Assembly: GCA_958353395.1 (NCBI GenBank)
Contig: CATWSG010000005.1
Location: 1-64,000 of the forward strand
Source: an uncultured Collinsella sp.
GTDB taxonomy: Bacteria > Actinomycetota > Coriobacteriia > Coriobacteriales > Coriobacteriaceae
Reading direction: 5' to 3'
Length of the DNA: 64,000 bases
In this document: piece after piece, positions 1 to 7,786 of the stretch
Position numbering within the stretch: the first letter of the stretch is position 1
Layout of the letters: the number at the start of each line of letters is the position of its first letter
Made by a program: the position numbers and the translations under genes
Notes under the pieces: model-generated
Database searches by the model: none
Told to the model about the DNA's origin: nothing
What the model saw: only the letters and a program-made list of their open reading frames with translations

Positions 1-32
1 TTTGTAATATTGTTCACAATCAATTACTCTAG

Positions 33-293
33 TGCAATAAAGTAGTGGTTATAAGCCTTGCCATCAAACTCTTTGGCAAGACCCATATGGACTTCACCGA
101 CTGCCTCCTCGCAGCCCGAACCGCCATCTACAACGATGATGTCGTGAGCTTTGGCAAGCCCATCATCCAAGGCATGATCGATTACCGCCGCCAGCGCCAA
201 ACCGCCGCCGGTGCTCGCGACCGCGCCGCCGAAGCCCGCAGCCGAAGCACCGACTCCACCATCGACAAGCTCCGCCACCGCCCCCGCAGCTAA
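33..293 (+). pseudogene. 3' remnant of a PIN-domain toxin gene
   Basis: The open frame runs from just after an in-frame stop (30-32) to a TAA at 291-293. Its middle (MDFTDCLLAAR, then NDDVVSFGKPI) looks like the C-terminal half of a PIN-domain ribonuclease: the aspartate of the DFTDxLLAA helix and the following strand in which family members usually have SFD. Here SFG replaces SFD, so an acidic metal ligand appears lost. The N-terminal half with the first metal-binding aspartate is missing, and no ribosome binding site precedes the frame. The tail after about residue 50 is Arg-rich and unlike the family. I infer a decayed VapC-like toxin. Recognition rests on a short stretch, so confidence is moderate. 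Confidence 0.4.
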
Positions 294-307
294 CCCCATC
301 CCCACCT

Positions 308-376
308 AAGTTGCGGTGAAATACGGACTGTTTTATGCCTTTAAAGGCCTCAACAGTCCGCATTTCACCGCAACTT
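308..376. repeat. Dispersed 70-bp hairpin repeat, family A copy 1
   Basis: The arms at 308-330 and 354-376 are complementary over 23 nt with one G-T mismatch, both built from the word AGTTGCGGTGAAATACGGAC. The central loop of about 23 nt is not conserved among copies. It lies between the PIN remnant and the end of the AbiEi-like gene. Related copies are at 1591-1658, 25206-25274 and 46139-46207. Confidence 0.85.
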
Positions 377-403
377 ATTGAAGGTGGACCGCGAACGATT
401 TCG

Positions 404-1426
404 CTATCGGGATTCGGCGTAGGGTTTTGTTGTCGGAATGCCGTAGCCGCGAATCATGGCACCGAACGATTCTACGTCGTAGGTGTCCGAGAGTTTGAAA
501 TGAATGACGTTGTGGCCCATGGAGCGAAGGTTCGCGTCGCGCATGAGGGCCGCTCGATACATTTTTGCCGCCGCCCGCTCTGGATCATTTTGAGCCTCGT
601 CTTCAAACTTGCCTAGCCCATGCAGCTCTGCCAGCGTCCATGAGCCGTCTGGCATCTGCCAGCCATAATCTGCTAGATAATAGCCAGCGTTTCCCGGTCG
701 CGTTATCTCAACTTGAAGCTCGGGCGCGGCAACCCCAGCGAGAATCATCGCTGCTCTCGCCTCAGACTCGCCGCCATTGTCTGACCTGCCGTCCATATAC
801 TCAAAAACGTCAAAAGCACGCGCGATGCCATGCAACCCTCGGCAATTTGCCTGGGCATATGCTCGCAGCTCTTCGCGTTCGACATCGTACTCACGGGCCA
901 AGCCATCGACATAGCCCAGCGCATAGCGAAAGGCGCTCGTTCGAGCGATATCAACAACCGTTCGACACGGATCCGTCAGTGTAAACAGACCTAGCCGCCA
1001 CACTTCGCCCGCCCGCCAGCGCTTGTATTCAACGAACTCATACTTATCACGCCTTGTAGACCGTGGCAGCAGTACTTGCACTTTATCCAGAAGCGTATAC
1101 GCCGAGCCGATGCCGTAGAGCAGCGCTGCTGTCGCTCCGCAAAACACAGCATCCGGTTCAACGACCGCAATAGCGGATGCCAGCTGAAAGATACGATCTT
1201 CAACCCCAAGATTATTCCAATAGACCGGATCCGCATATACATGGTTGTAAAGACGAAGCATGAGCTCTTCCTGCATAAGCTCGCGCGCACGGCGTTCATC
1301 CCAAGGATCAATTGTTATAAGCAGCTGTCCATCTTGATGAATTCCAACGGCCGAGAATAGCATCCTTGCATAGGACTGCGGAAAATGTTTGCCTTTATCG
1401 AGCATGGCCAACCCCATAACCATCAC
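404..1426 (-). CDS. AbiEi-like / DUF559-like hypothetical protein
   Basis: The protein is 340 residues from the GTG at 1426. An ATG at 1405 is a better start, because a GGGG tract lies about 7 nt upstream and the frame then begins MLDKGKHFPQ. The middle (around FCGATAALLYG and the DPCRTVVDIAR motif) resembles the AbiEi antitoxin-like family, in which a helical N-terminal part precedes a promoter-recognition core. The C-terminal third (YLADYGWQMPDGSWTLAELHG) resembles the DUF559/Vsr-like endonuclease fold, with an Asp and a Glu where metal ligands would lie. No AbiEii-type nucleotidyltransferase partner is adjacent. Two hairpin repeats of the same family flank it, and two tRNA genes lie beyond the second, which suggests a mobile or defence-associated gene. 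The function is not established. Confidence 0.55.
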   Translation of the reverse strand: MMVMGLAMLDKGKHFPQSYARMLFSAVGIHQDGQLLITIDPWDERRARELMQEELMLRLYNHVYADPVYWNNLGVEDRIFQLASAIAVVEPDAVFCGATAALLYGIGSAYTLLDKVQVLLPRSTRRDKYEFVEYKRWRAGEVWRLGLFTLTDPCRTVVDIARTSAFRYALGYVDGLAREYDVEREELRAYAQANCRGLHGIARAFDVFEYMDGRSDNGGESEARAAMILAGVAAPELQVEITRPGNAGYYLADYGWQMPDGSWTLAELHGLGKFEDEAQNDPERAAAKMYRAALMRDANLRSMGHNVIHFKLSDTYDVESFGAMIRGYGIPTTKPYAESR

Positions 1427-1590
1427 GGCGGAGAGAATACCATTACGCTATCGCATGCTTCCGTCCGCAGGCCTTGCCAAAAGCTGACCAAAAGCTTGAC
1501 GTCGCAGGTCAGAGCTTCAAAAAATATTTCCACTCTCGGTAGACGGTCGCTACGATCCTCCCAACGGCATCAAAATCCAACCTTACAAAT

Positions 1591-1658
1591 AGTTGCGGTG
1601 AAATACGGACTACATGGGCCATAAAAGCCGAAAAACAGTCCGTATTTCACCGCAACTT
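1591..1658. repeat. Dispersed hairpin repeat, family A copy 2
   Basis: The left arm AGTTGCGGTGAAATACGGAC starts at 1591 and its complement ends at 1658. Together with copy 1 it brackets the AbiEi-like gene. The rest of the 1427-1739 gap holds no convincing gene; I see only a short direct duplication of CCAAAAGCT near 1477-1495 and the tRNA terminator. Confidence 0.85.
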
Positions 1659-1687
1659 AGGAGGGGATGTGGGGTCCCTGGCATGTA

Positions 1688-1728
1688 TATGAAAATGGCT
1701 CTGATTCCCAAAAGGAACCAGAGCCATT
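1688..1728 (-). terminator. Intrinsic terminator of the tRNA-Pro/tRNA-Gly unit
   Basis: A 10-bp stem (AATGGCTCTG with CAGAGCCATT) is followed on the minus strand by a short T run, 12 nt after the encoded CCA of tRNA-Gly. Confidence 0.7.
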
Positions 1729-1739
1729 CATCTATCTTA

Positions 1740-1813
1740 TGGAGCGGGCGACGGGAATCGAACCCGCGTCATCAGCTTGGAAGGCTGGGGTTCTACCATT
1801 GAACTACGCCCGC
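1740..1813 (-). tRNA. tRNA-Gly (UCC)
   Basis: Read on the minus strand, this 74-nt sequence folds as a cloverleaf: acceptor GCGGGCG with CGCCCGC, a seven-base anticodon loop CUUCCAA giving anticodon UCC, a T arm with GGTTCGATTCC, discriminator U and an encoded CCA. Confidence 0.95.
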
Positions 1814-1819
1814 AAGATA

Positions 1820-1896
1820 TGGTCGGGACGACAGGATTTGAACCTGCGACATCCTGCTCCCAAAGCAGGCGCGCTACCAAACTGCGCCACGTCCCG
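1820..1896 (-). tRNA. tRNA-Pro (UGG)
   Basis: This is a 77-nt cloverleaf on the minus strand: acceptor CGGGACG with CGTCCCG, anticodon stem CCTGC/GCAGG with loop TTTGGGA (anticodon UGG), T arm GGTTCAAATCC, discriminator A and an encoded CCA. It is separated from tRNA-Gly by six bases and is probably co-transcribed with it. Confidence 0.95.
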
Positions 1897-1947
1897 AAGG
1901 TGTTGAGCAGCTAAGGTCTAAACCTTGCGTGTCCCAAAGCGAAGGAA

Positions 1948-1976
1948 ATTATAGGGGAGACTCCCCGCCTGTGCAA
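1948..1976 (-). promoter_or_regulatory. Promoter of the tRNA-Pro/Gly unit
   Basis: On the minus strand a perfect -10 TATAAT (1948-1953) sits 17 bp from a -35 TTGCAC (1971-1976), about 50 bp upstream of mature tRNA-Pro. The spacer contains a short GGGGA/TCCCC dyad that may be the end of brnQ transcription. Confidence 0.6.
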
Positions 1977-1987
1977 GCATTGATGCC

Positions 1988-3346
1988 TTAGCTCCTCGAA
2001 TGTGCAACAAAACGACTATGGAGCAGGCCGATCACAAAGGCAACCACGGCAACCGGCGCCCACGCGGCACCGATATCCGCCAGCGGCAGAACATCAAACG
2101 GCAGCCACGCGCCCGCAAAGAACGCATCGCGGACCGAGGTGATCACGCTCTGCACGGCGACCACGCCGCCGACCCACACCCACACCTGCGGATGCGCGTC
2201 GCAAAAACCGTGCACCAAACCCATGAGGACCAGCACGATGGCGACGGGATACAAGGCGTTGAGCATGGGCACCGAGAACATAAGGATCACATCGAGGCCC
2301 ACGTTGGAAAGCACGCACGAAAACGACGCGAACACAAAGGCGAGGATCGCGAAGGGGCGGCGCATGGCCTCCTCGGAGACCTCCGCTCCCCCTTCAACCA
2401 CGTACGTCTCACAGAAATAGCGCGCGCAGCAGCTAATGAGGCCGATGCACACGTTCATGCAGGCGAGGAAGAAAATCGCAAATACCACAACCGTGCCGGC
2501 AAGGCCAAAGTGCATGGAGGCCGAGCGAGCAAGGATTGCAGCGCCGTTGGTGGCGTCGGGCATCACGGTGCCGAGCTGCATACCGGCAAGGGCCAAGCCG
2601 CAATAGATGAAGGCCATGAGCACGCCGGCGATCACACCCGAACGCGAGATCTCGAAGGCCACACGCTTGTCATCGGTAACACCCAGCTCATGGATGGTCT
2701 CGGCGATGATGATGCCAAAGGCGAGCGACGCAAGCAGGTCCATGGTCTGGTAGCCAGTCAAAAAACCCTGCACGGCAGCACCGGCATTGTAGGGGGCCTG
2801 TGGCGCGGCAGCCGGCCCCAACGGCGAGACCACGGCGGCACCAACGACCAGCACGATGAGCGCAATGAGCGCGGGACCCGTAATGCGGCCGAGCACGCGC
2901 GTGATGACGCCCGGACGCAGCGTAAGCACAAACGCGACCACGAAGAACCCGATGGCAAACACCAGGCGAGCCGTGCCGAGCGAGACGCCCCCGGGCAGCA
3001 ACGGCACCAGCATCTCGAAGGCCGTGGAGCTCGTACGCGGAATGGCCAAGCACGGACCGATGGCCAGATACACCGCAGCAACGAAGAATTCGCCGAACTT
3101 GGGGTGTACGCGGCCGGCAAGCTCGCGCGCCGTTCCGGCAAGCGCCACAGCGATAAAGCCCATAACGGGCAGGCCGATGGCGGCAATCAAAAAGCCGATC
3201 ATGGCAAGCGGCGTGGCTGTACCGGCCTGGAGTGCCAGCAACGGCGGAATGATGAGGTTACCGGCGCCAAAGAGCATCGAGAACAGCGCAATGCCGACGG
3301 TAACGACATGTTCGGAGCGCAGACCGCGCGGGGCGGATGAGGCCAT
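1988..3346 (-). CDS. brnQ: Branched-chain amino acid transporter, LIVCS family
   Basis: The product is a 452-residue, very hydrophobic protein of the BrnQ/LIVCS family, which imports Leu, Ile and Val with Na+ or H+. The N-terminal signature FGAGNLIIPP and about 12 membrane segments are visible, and the length is normal for the family. The ATG at 3346 is preferred over a GTG two codons upstream because an AAAGG site lies 8 nt before it. It follows the terminator at 3370-3399, so it has its own promoter or depends on read-through. Confidence 0.93.
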   Translation of the reverse strand: MASSAPRGLRSEHVVTVGIALFSMLFGAGNLIIPPLLALQAGTATPLAMIGFLIAAIGLPVMGFIAVALAGTARELAGRVHPKFGEFFVAAVYLAIGPCLAIPRTSSTAFEMLVPLLPGGVSLGTARLVFAIGFFVVAFVLTLRPGVITRVLGRITGPALIALIVLVVGAAVVSPLGPAAAPQAPYNAGAAVQGFLTGYQTMDLLASLAFGIIIAETIHELGVTDDKRVAFEISRSGVIAGVLMAFIYCGLALAGMQLGTVMPDATNGAAILARSASMHFGLAGTVVVFAIFFLACMNVCIGLISCCARYFCETYVVEGGAEVSEEAMRRPFAILAFVFASFSCVLSNVGLDVILMFSVPMLNALYPVAIVLVLMGLVHGFCDAHPQVWVWVGGVVAVQSVITSVRDAFFAGAWLPFDVLPLADIGAAWAPVAVVAFVIGLLHSRFVAHSRS

Positions 3347-3369
3347 AGACACACCTTTCGGGTCGAAAC

Positions 3370-3399
3370 AAAAACGGGACGGGCAAAAGACCCGTCCCG
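3370..3399 (-). terminator. Terminator ending the selenium gene cluster
   Basis: A perfect 9-bp stem CGGGACGGG/CCCGTCCCG (3375-3383 with 3391-3399) is followed on the minus strand by TTTTTG. It lies directly after the NifS-like gene and before brnQ. Confidence 0.85.
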
Positions 3400-3422
3400 C
3401 AAGTATAAACGGTCTAGCAGCT

Positions 3423-4562
3423 TTAGCAGGCTAAATCGCGCAAAGCGCCAATCGCGGTGTCGACTTCCTCGTCCGTGTTGAAATACCCAAACGAGAAGCG
3501 AACGACACCTTGGCGCTCGGTCCCCAACGCGCGATGCATGAGCGGGGCGCAATGGGCACCGGGGCGCGTCGCAATTCCCCACCCTTGCATGAGCGCGTCC
3601 GAGATCTCGGCAGAGTCGATATCGACTACGTTGAGCGAGACGATCGCCGAGCGCACGGGCTGGTCAAACGCGCCGTAGAGCGCAATGCCGGGGATTTCGC
3701 GAACGCCGGCGAGGAAGCGATCAGCAAGCGCACGCTCGTGGGCAGCAATCACCTCGACCCCGCCTTGGGCCTCAATAAAGTCGAGACCTGCGGAAAGCCC
3801 CGCGATACCGTGGCCATTGAGCGTGCCCGCCTCAAGGCGCGTGGGCCACTCGAGCGGCTGCAGCGCATCGAAGCTGTGCACACCCGTGCCGCCCATGGCC
3901 CACGGAACCACGTCAACGCCCTCCGCCACGGCCAGGCCGCCGGTGCCTTGGGGTCCCATGAGCCCCTTGTGGCCGGTAAAGCACACAATGTCGAGCCCCA
4001 TGGCCTGCATATCGATATGCGCCGTGCCGGCAGACTGCGAGGCATCGACTATCACGAGCGCACCGGCCTCATGGGCCATGGCGGCTATGCGTGCAATGTC
4101 GACCGCGTTGCCGGTCACGTTGGAGGCATGCGTCACCACCACGGCACGCGTACCCGGCGTGACAAGCCGCTCGAGTTCGTCGTAGTCAAGCACACCGTTG
4201 GTATCACAGCCCGCATGTTCAACGGTCAGGTCCCGCTCCGCCGCCAGGCGATTGAGCGGACGCAGCACGGAATTATGCTCGAGCACCGTCGAGACCACGC
4301 GGTCGCCGGAGCGCACCACCCCGTTGATGGCGGTGTTGAGCGCCGCCGTGGAGTTGGGCGTAAAACAAACATGGTCAGCGCGCGGGCAGCCCAGCAAGCG
4401 CGCAAGCTTGGCGCGACAGCCGTGGATGGTACGCGCCGCGTCGAGCGCACCCGACGTCGCGCCGCGTCCGGCATTGCCGAGCGAGCACATCGCCTGCGTC
4501 ACGGCATCGATGACCGTCTGCGGCTTGTGCATGGTCGTCGCCGCGTTATCCAGGTAGATCAT
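3423..4562 (-). CDS. NifS-like cysteine desulfurase / selenocysteine lyase-type PLP enzyme
   Basis: This 379-residue class V aminotransferase-fold enzyme would form a persulfide or selenide from cysteine or selenocysteine. The family N-terminus YLDNAATT is intact. The PLP lysine lies in CFTGHKG (K199), preceded by DASQSAG, and the catalytic cysteine is in RPGAHCAP (C338). The ATG overlaps the stop of the DUF3343 gene (ATGA), so translation is coupled. Its place behind selD, yedF and DUF3343 argues for a role in selenium delivery to selenophosphate synthetase rather than general Fe-S assembly, because no scaffold genes are near. That role is inferred from context. Confidence 0.88.
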   Translation of the reverse strand: MIYLDNAATTMHKPQTVIDAVTQAMCSLGNAGRGATSGALDAARTIHGCRAKLARLLGCPRADHVCFTPNSTAALNTAINGVVRSGDRVVSTVLEHNSVLRPLNRLAAERDLTVEHAGCDTNGVLDYDELERLVTPGTRAVVVTHASNVTGNAVDIARIAAMAHEAGALVIVDASQSAGTAHIDMQAMGLDIVCFTGHKGLMGPQGTGGLAVAEGVDVVPWAMGGTGVHSFDALQPLEWPTRLEAGTLNGHGIAGLSAGLDFIEAQGGVEVIAAHERALADRFLAGVREIPGIALYGAFDQPVRSAIVSLNVVDIDSAEISDALMQGWGIATRPGAHCAPLMHRALGTERQGVVRFSFGYFNTDEEVDTAIGALRDLAC

Positions 4563-4810
4563 CGCACGACCTCCCACATATCAATCACGGTATAGCCCTC
4601 GGTGGGAACGCCCGCCGCGGCAAGTTCACTGCGCAGCAGTTCCTCATCCGCAGGCAGGGCTTTCCACGCCAGACCGCAGCCGGCGGCAACCTCCCCGGGC
4701 ACGGGAATCGTGCGCCCGGGAAGGCCGCGCTCGATGCACAGGGTCTCGCACCCCATGGCGGCCGCCGTGGTGGGAAACGTGATGACAAGCGCCGGGCGCT
4801 TCTCCCTCAT
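4559..4810 (-). CDS. DUF3343 family protein, putative Se/S carrier
   Basis: This is a small 83-residue protein. The ATG at 4810 has a GGAG site 6 nt upstream; an upstream TTG in frame is less likely. It shows the DUF3343 pattern: a strand ALVITFPTT leading into AAAMGCETLC, then IPVPGEVAAGCGLAW, with conserved Gly, Pro and two Cys. Members are typically found beside YedF and selenium genes, and are proposed to carry sulfur or selenium. Here it sits 19 nt after yedF and overlaps the NifS-like gene by four bases. Confidence 0.8.
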   Translation of the reverse strand: MREKRPALVITFPTTAAAMGCETLCIERGLPGRTIPVPGEVAAGCGLAWKALPADEELLRSELAAAGVPTEGYTVIDMWEVVR

Positions 4811-4829
4811 GGCAACTCCAACCAATACG

Positions 4830-5456
4830 CTACGGGCGCACGACGCGCACGGCCTGCTCCATCTTCTCCACGATCACGTACATGTTGGTGACCTCACCCA
4901 CCGCAAGCTGGTCTTTAATGCCATAATGGTCCAGGCAGGTACCGCAAGTGAGAATCTCGACGCCCTGCTCGGCCAGCCCCCTCAGGTCATCGAGCACCGG
5001 CGAGCCCTCGACGGTGAGCTTGGCGCCGCCGTTGTAGAACAGCATGGTCGAGGGCAGCTCTTCCTGTTGCGTCACGGCAAAGATAAAGGCCTTCATGAGC
5101 TTGTGGCCCAGCTCGTCGTCGCCGCGGCCCATGCAGTCGGTGTAGACGGAAATGACGAGCTTGCCCTTGCCGGCGCTGGCGTCGCAGAAAGCAGCGCCGT
5201 CCTGCTCAGGGTCCGCAACGGCCACGGCACCGGCGGTCGAGACGGTCACGTGCCACTCGGCGTCAGAAACCTTCTCGACCGAGGCCGTGCAGCCCTTCTC
5301 CTGCGCCATCTTGGAGATGTTCTTGACTGCTGTCTCGTTATCGACCGAGGTCACGACGGCGCCCTCGCCATCGAGCTGCTTCAGGGCTTTGAGCGTCTTG
5401 ACGACGGGCAGCGGGCAGGCATCGCCCATGGCATTGACTTCAATTTTGGTAGACAT
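4830..5456 (-). CDS. yedF: YedF, selenium-associated sulfurtransferase-like protein
   Basis: The product is a 208-residue two-domain protein. Residues 1-75 are a TusA/SirA-like domain with the CPLP motif (Cys14), the site that would carry a persulfide or selenosulfide. Residues about 95-205 form a DsrE-like domain ending in LTCGTCLDHYG. The start ATG is fixed by AAAGGA 7 nt upstream. A longer in-frame extension that runs into selD coding DNA is out of frame with selD and is rejected. This fused TusA-DsrE form is the one linked to selenium metabolism. It follows selD by 58 nt. Confidence 0.9.
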   Translation of the reverse strand: MSTKIEVNAMGDACPLPVVKTLKALKQLDGEGAVVTSVDNETAVKNISKMAQEKGCTASVEKVSDAEWHVTVSTAGAVAVADPEQDGAAFCDASAGKGKLVISVYTDCMGRGDDELGHKLMKAFIFAVTQQEELPSTMLFYNGGAKLTVEGSPVLDDLRGLAEQGVEILTCGTCLDHYGIKDQLAVGEVTNMYVIVEKMEQAVRVVRP

Positions 5457-5514
5457 AGCAAATTCCTTTCGAATAAATCGTTTTAGAACGGTACATAGCT
5501 CAATAAACGTGTCG

Positions 5515-6564
5515 TTAACGGACAACGCGGACGGCAGGACCGCCTGGCACCGGCTCGCACACGCGACCGACGACGGCGGCGATACGTCCCTCGGCATGCA
5601 GACGGCGCGCAAGCTCATCCACGTCGGCAGCAGGCGCCGCGATGAGCAAACCGCCCGAGGTCTGCGGATCGTACAGCGCATCGAGCATGCCCGGCTCCAG
5701 GTCCTCGTCGGCAGCCGCGCGCGGGCCAAAGAAGTCCTGGTTGCGGTAGGAGCCCGCAGGGATAATGCCCAGACGCGCCATGTCGAGCACCTGGTCAAAG
5801 AGCGGCACCGCCCCCGACGCAAGCTCAATCTGCACGCCCGAGCCCTCGGCCATCTCGCACGCGTGCCCGATCAGGCCAAAGCCCGTGACATCGGTGCAGC
5901 CGTGAAGCTCGAGTCCCTCGGCCAGGCGAATCGGCGCCTCGTTGAGGGTGCGCATCGAGTCAAACATGGCTGCGGCCTCATCCTGCTCGATGAGCTCGCC
6001 CTTAATGGCCGTAGTGATGATGCCCGAGCCGATGGCTTTGGTCAGCAGCAGAACATCGCCCACGTGCGCACCGCTGTTGGCGAGCATGCGGTCGAGCGCG
6101 ACAAAACCGCTCACGGACAGGCCGTACTTGGGCTCGTCGTCGTTGATGGTGTGACCGCCCGCGATGGAGCAACCCGCCTCGACACACTTGTCGGCGCCGC
6201 CCGCCAGAATCTGGCCGGCAACCTCGACGCCCAGGCAGCTCGGAATGCACAGCATGTTCATGGCATGGCTCGGCCGCCCGCCCATGGCGTAGATATCCGA
6301 CAGCGAGTTGGCCGCAGCGATCTGGCCAAACAGAAACGGGTCGTCGACCATCGGCGGGAAGAAGTCGATGGACTGCACAAGGCCCAAGTTATCGCCAACG
6401 CGAAAGACGCTCGCATCGTCGGAGGTATCGAACCCCACGAGCAGGTTGTCGTTATGCACATTGGGCAAGTCGCCCAGGACCTGGGCGAGGGCTCCGGGAG
6501 CCAACTTAGCGGCTCAACCGCTCGCGGCAGTCATGGACGTGAGCCTCACGGTGTCTTTAGCCAT
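5515..6564 (-). CDS. selD: Selenophosphate synthetase, itself a selenoprotein
   Basis: SelD makes selenophosphate from selenide and ATP for tRNA-Sec and other selenium uses. From the ATG at 6564 the frame reads MAKDTVRLTSMTAASG, then an in-frame TGA (6514-6516), then AAKLAPGALAQVLGD. This aligns with the SelD N-terminus, where the catalytic Cys or Sec is followed by a conserved Lys (here K20). The TGA therefore encodes Sec17, giving 349 residues. If TGA is read as stop, annotation would wrongly begin at 6504 and lose the active site. Further support is the ATP-binding stretch SIAGGHTIND and the C-terminal DPQTSGGLL motif. The start overlaps the glycosyltransferase stop by 8 nt, so translation is probably coupled. 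Genes for selA, selB and tRNA-Sec must lie elsewhere. Confidence 0.93.
6472..6516 (-). promoter_or_regulatory. UGA Sec codon and candidate bacterial SECIS
   Basis: Downstream of the TGA on the minus strand are two hairpins within the coding sequence. GGCTC-CCG-GAGCC (6490-6502) comes first, then GCCCAG-GTC-CTGGGC (6472-6486). The second has a CAGGUC apical region like that of the E. coli fdhF element, and its loop is about 33 nt after the UGA, within the usual bacterial range. Which hairpin SelB would bind is not decided by the sequence alone. Confidence 0.6.
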
Positions 6565-7774
6565 ACGAACCCCCTTCCAACAAATCAACGACTTTAAGTA
6601 TACGCCCCAGGCACGCTTCCCAAGAGACCGCCGACGGCTCGAACGTCGAAGGCGGCGCCGCAAGCGCCTGCGCGATAGCATCTGCCAGTGCGCGCTCAAA
6701 CAACGGAAGGTCGGCCGCCACGGGCGTGTCGACATCCGTCATACGCGGCGACGCCACCCACGTCACGGGAGCACCGGGAAGCATCGCCTCCATCCAGGGA
6801 CGAACGCCGGGCAAATCGGTCGCCACTACTTTGCAGCCGCACGCGAGGGCCTCGATCGTCACGAGCGGCAGACCCTCGTAAAACGAAGGCAGTACAAAGA
6901 CGTCGGAACTGCGGTAGGCATGCACGAGCCCATCGCTATCCAGGCGCCCCGCCAGCGTCACCGGCACATCCGAGACCGCGGCCAAGCGCTCGATACGCGC
7001 GTACTCGGCATCGTCCCCGCGGCCGCCCACAAGTACCAAGCCAGATGGGCGGACGCCATCGTCAATCGGCAATGACACAGCCCGAACCAGCGACTCGACG
7101 CCCTTTTTAAAGCAAATCTTGCCCACGTACACAAGTGATCCCGGCTGCCTCACCACGCTTGCGTCGCGGCAGAAGACGCGATGGTCGTAGCCCGCCCCAA
7201 TCACGTGGATGCGATCGGCATCGACGCCGCACACCAGGCCAATCTGCTCAGCCTGCTCAGTATGGAGCGCAAAGACGGCATCGAGCCGACGAACCGCGCG
7301 TACGATGCGATCGCGTTCGAGCGCATGCGAACGCAGCTGGCGCAGGTCGGTCGAATGGCACACGGCAACAACCGGAACCCCCCGGACGCACTCGCGCGCC
7401 AATGCGGTCACCAGATACAGGTGATGGCAAAGCACCAGATCGGGCCGAAACTCAGCCACCGCCCGATCGATTGCAGCAGCAAATGCCCGCTCAAATGCCT
7501 TGAGCATCGAAGGCGTCAGGTCACGATAGCGTGTGGAGGGATAGGGCATGACATCGGACATACCGCAGATATGAAAGGGCAGCTCAGGGGTTTCGAAGTC
7601 GACGGTATAGACGGGTACGCCCGTCGGGATGTCGCCCTGCGTGTCGCCCGGGGCGGCGCCGCAGAGGACGGCGGGCTCGCACCCGGCTGCCAGCTGGGAG
7701 CGCACGAGCGCCGAAAGATACGTGCCGCTGCCCGTGCTGTCGGGCTTTTGGGCCGAGATGTTGAGGATGCGCAT
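6557..7774 (-). CDS. GT4-family glycosyltransferase embedded in the selenium operon
   Basis: This 405-residue GT-B fold enzyme is of the GT4 type. The N-terminal acceptor domain has the STGSGTYLSAL loop. The C-terminal donor domain has YVGKICFKKGVE and the EX7E-type motif FYEGLPLVTIEAL followed by ACG, which binds a nucleotide sugar. There is no signal peptide or membrane segment. It begins 12 nt after the activase gene and its last codons overlap the selD start, so it is part of the same transcript. The substrate is unknown. Because selenosugar synthases also use a GT-B fold with selenophosphate and a UDP-sugar, a role in making a selenium-containing sugar is possible, but this is inference from position only. 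Confidence 0.85.
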   Translation of the reverse strand: MRILNISAQKPDSTGSGTYLSALVRSQLAAGCEPAVLCGAAPGDTQGDIPTGVPVYTVDFETPELPFHICGMSDVMPYPSTRYRDLTPSMLKAFERAFAAAIDRAVAEFRPDLVLCHHLYLVTALARECVRGVPVVAVCHSTDLRQLRSHALERDRIVRAVRRLDAVFALHTEQAEQIGLVCGVDADRIHVIGAGYDHRVFCRDASVVRQPGSLVYVGKICFKKGVESLVRAVSLPIDDGVRPSGLVLVGGRGDDAEYARIERLAAVSDVPVTLAGRLDSDGLVHAYRSSDVFVLPSFYEGLPLVTIEALACGCKVVATDLPGVRPWMEAMLPGAPVTWVASPRMTDVDTPVAADLPLFERALADAIAQALAAPPSTFEPSAVSWEACLGRILKVVDLLEGGSYG

Positions 7775-7786
7775 CGACAGGGCCCC

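Noticed and set aside
2000..3340. 446-residue plus-strand frame opposite brnQ
   Set aside because: It is the antisense shadow of a clear transporter gene, rich in His, Arg and Asp with no domain.
5515..6504. SelD starting at the GTG/TTG-like codon near 6504
   Set aside because: This start lacks a ribosome binding site and would remove the catalytic N-terminus; the frame upstream with one TGA matches SelD better.
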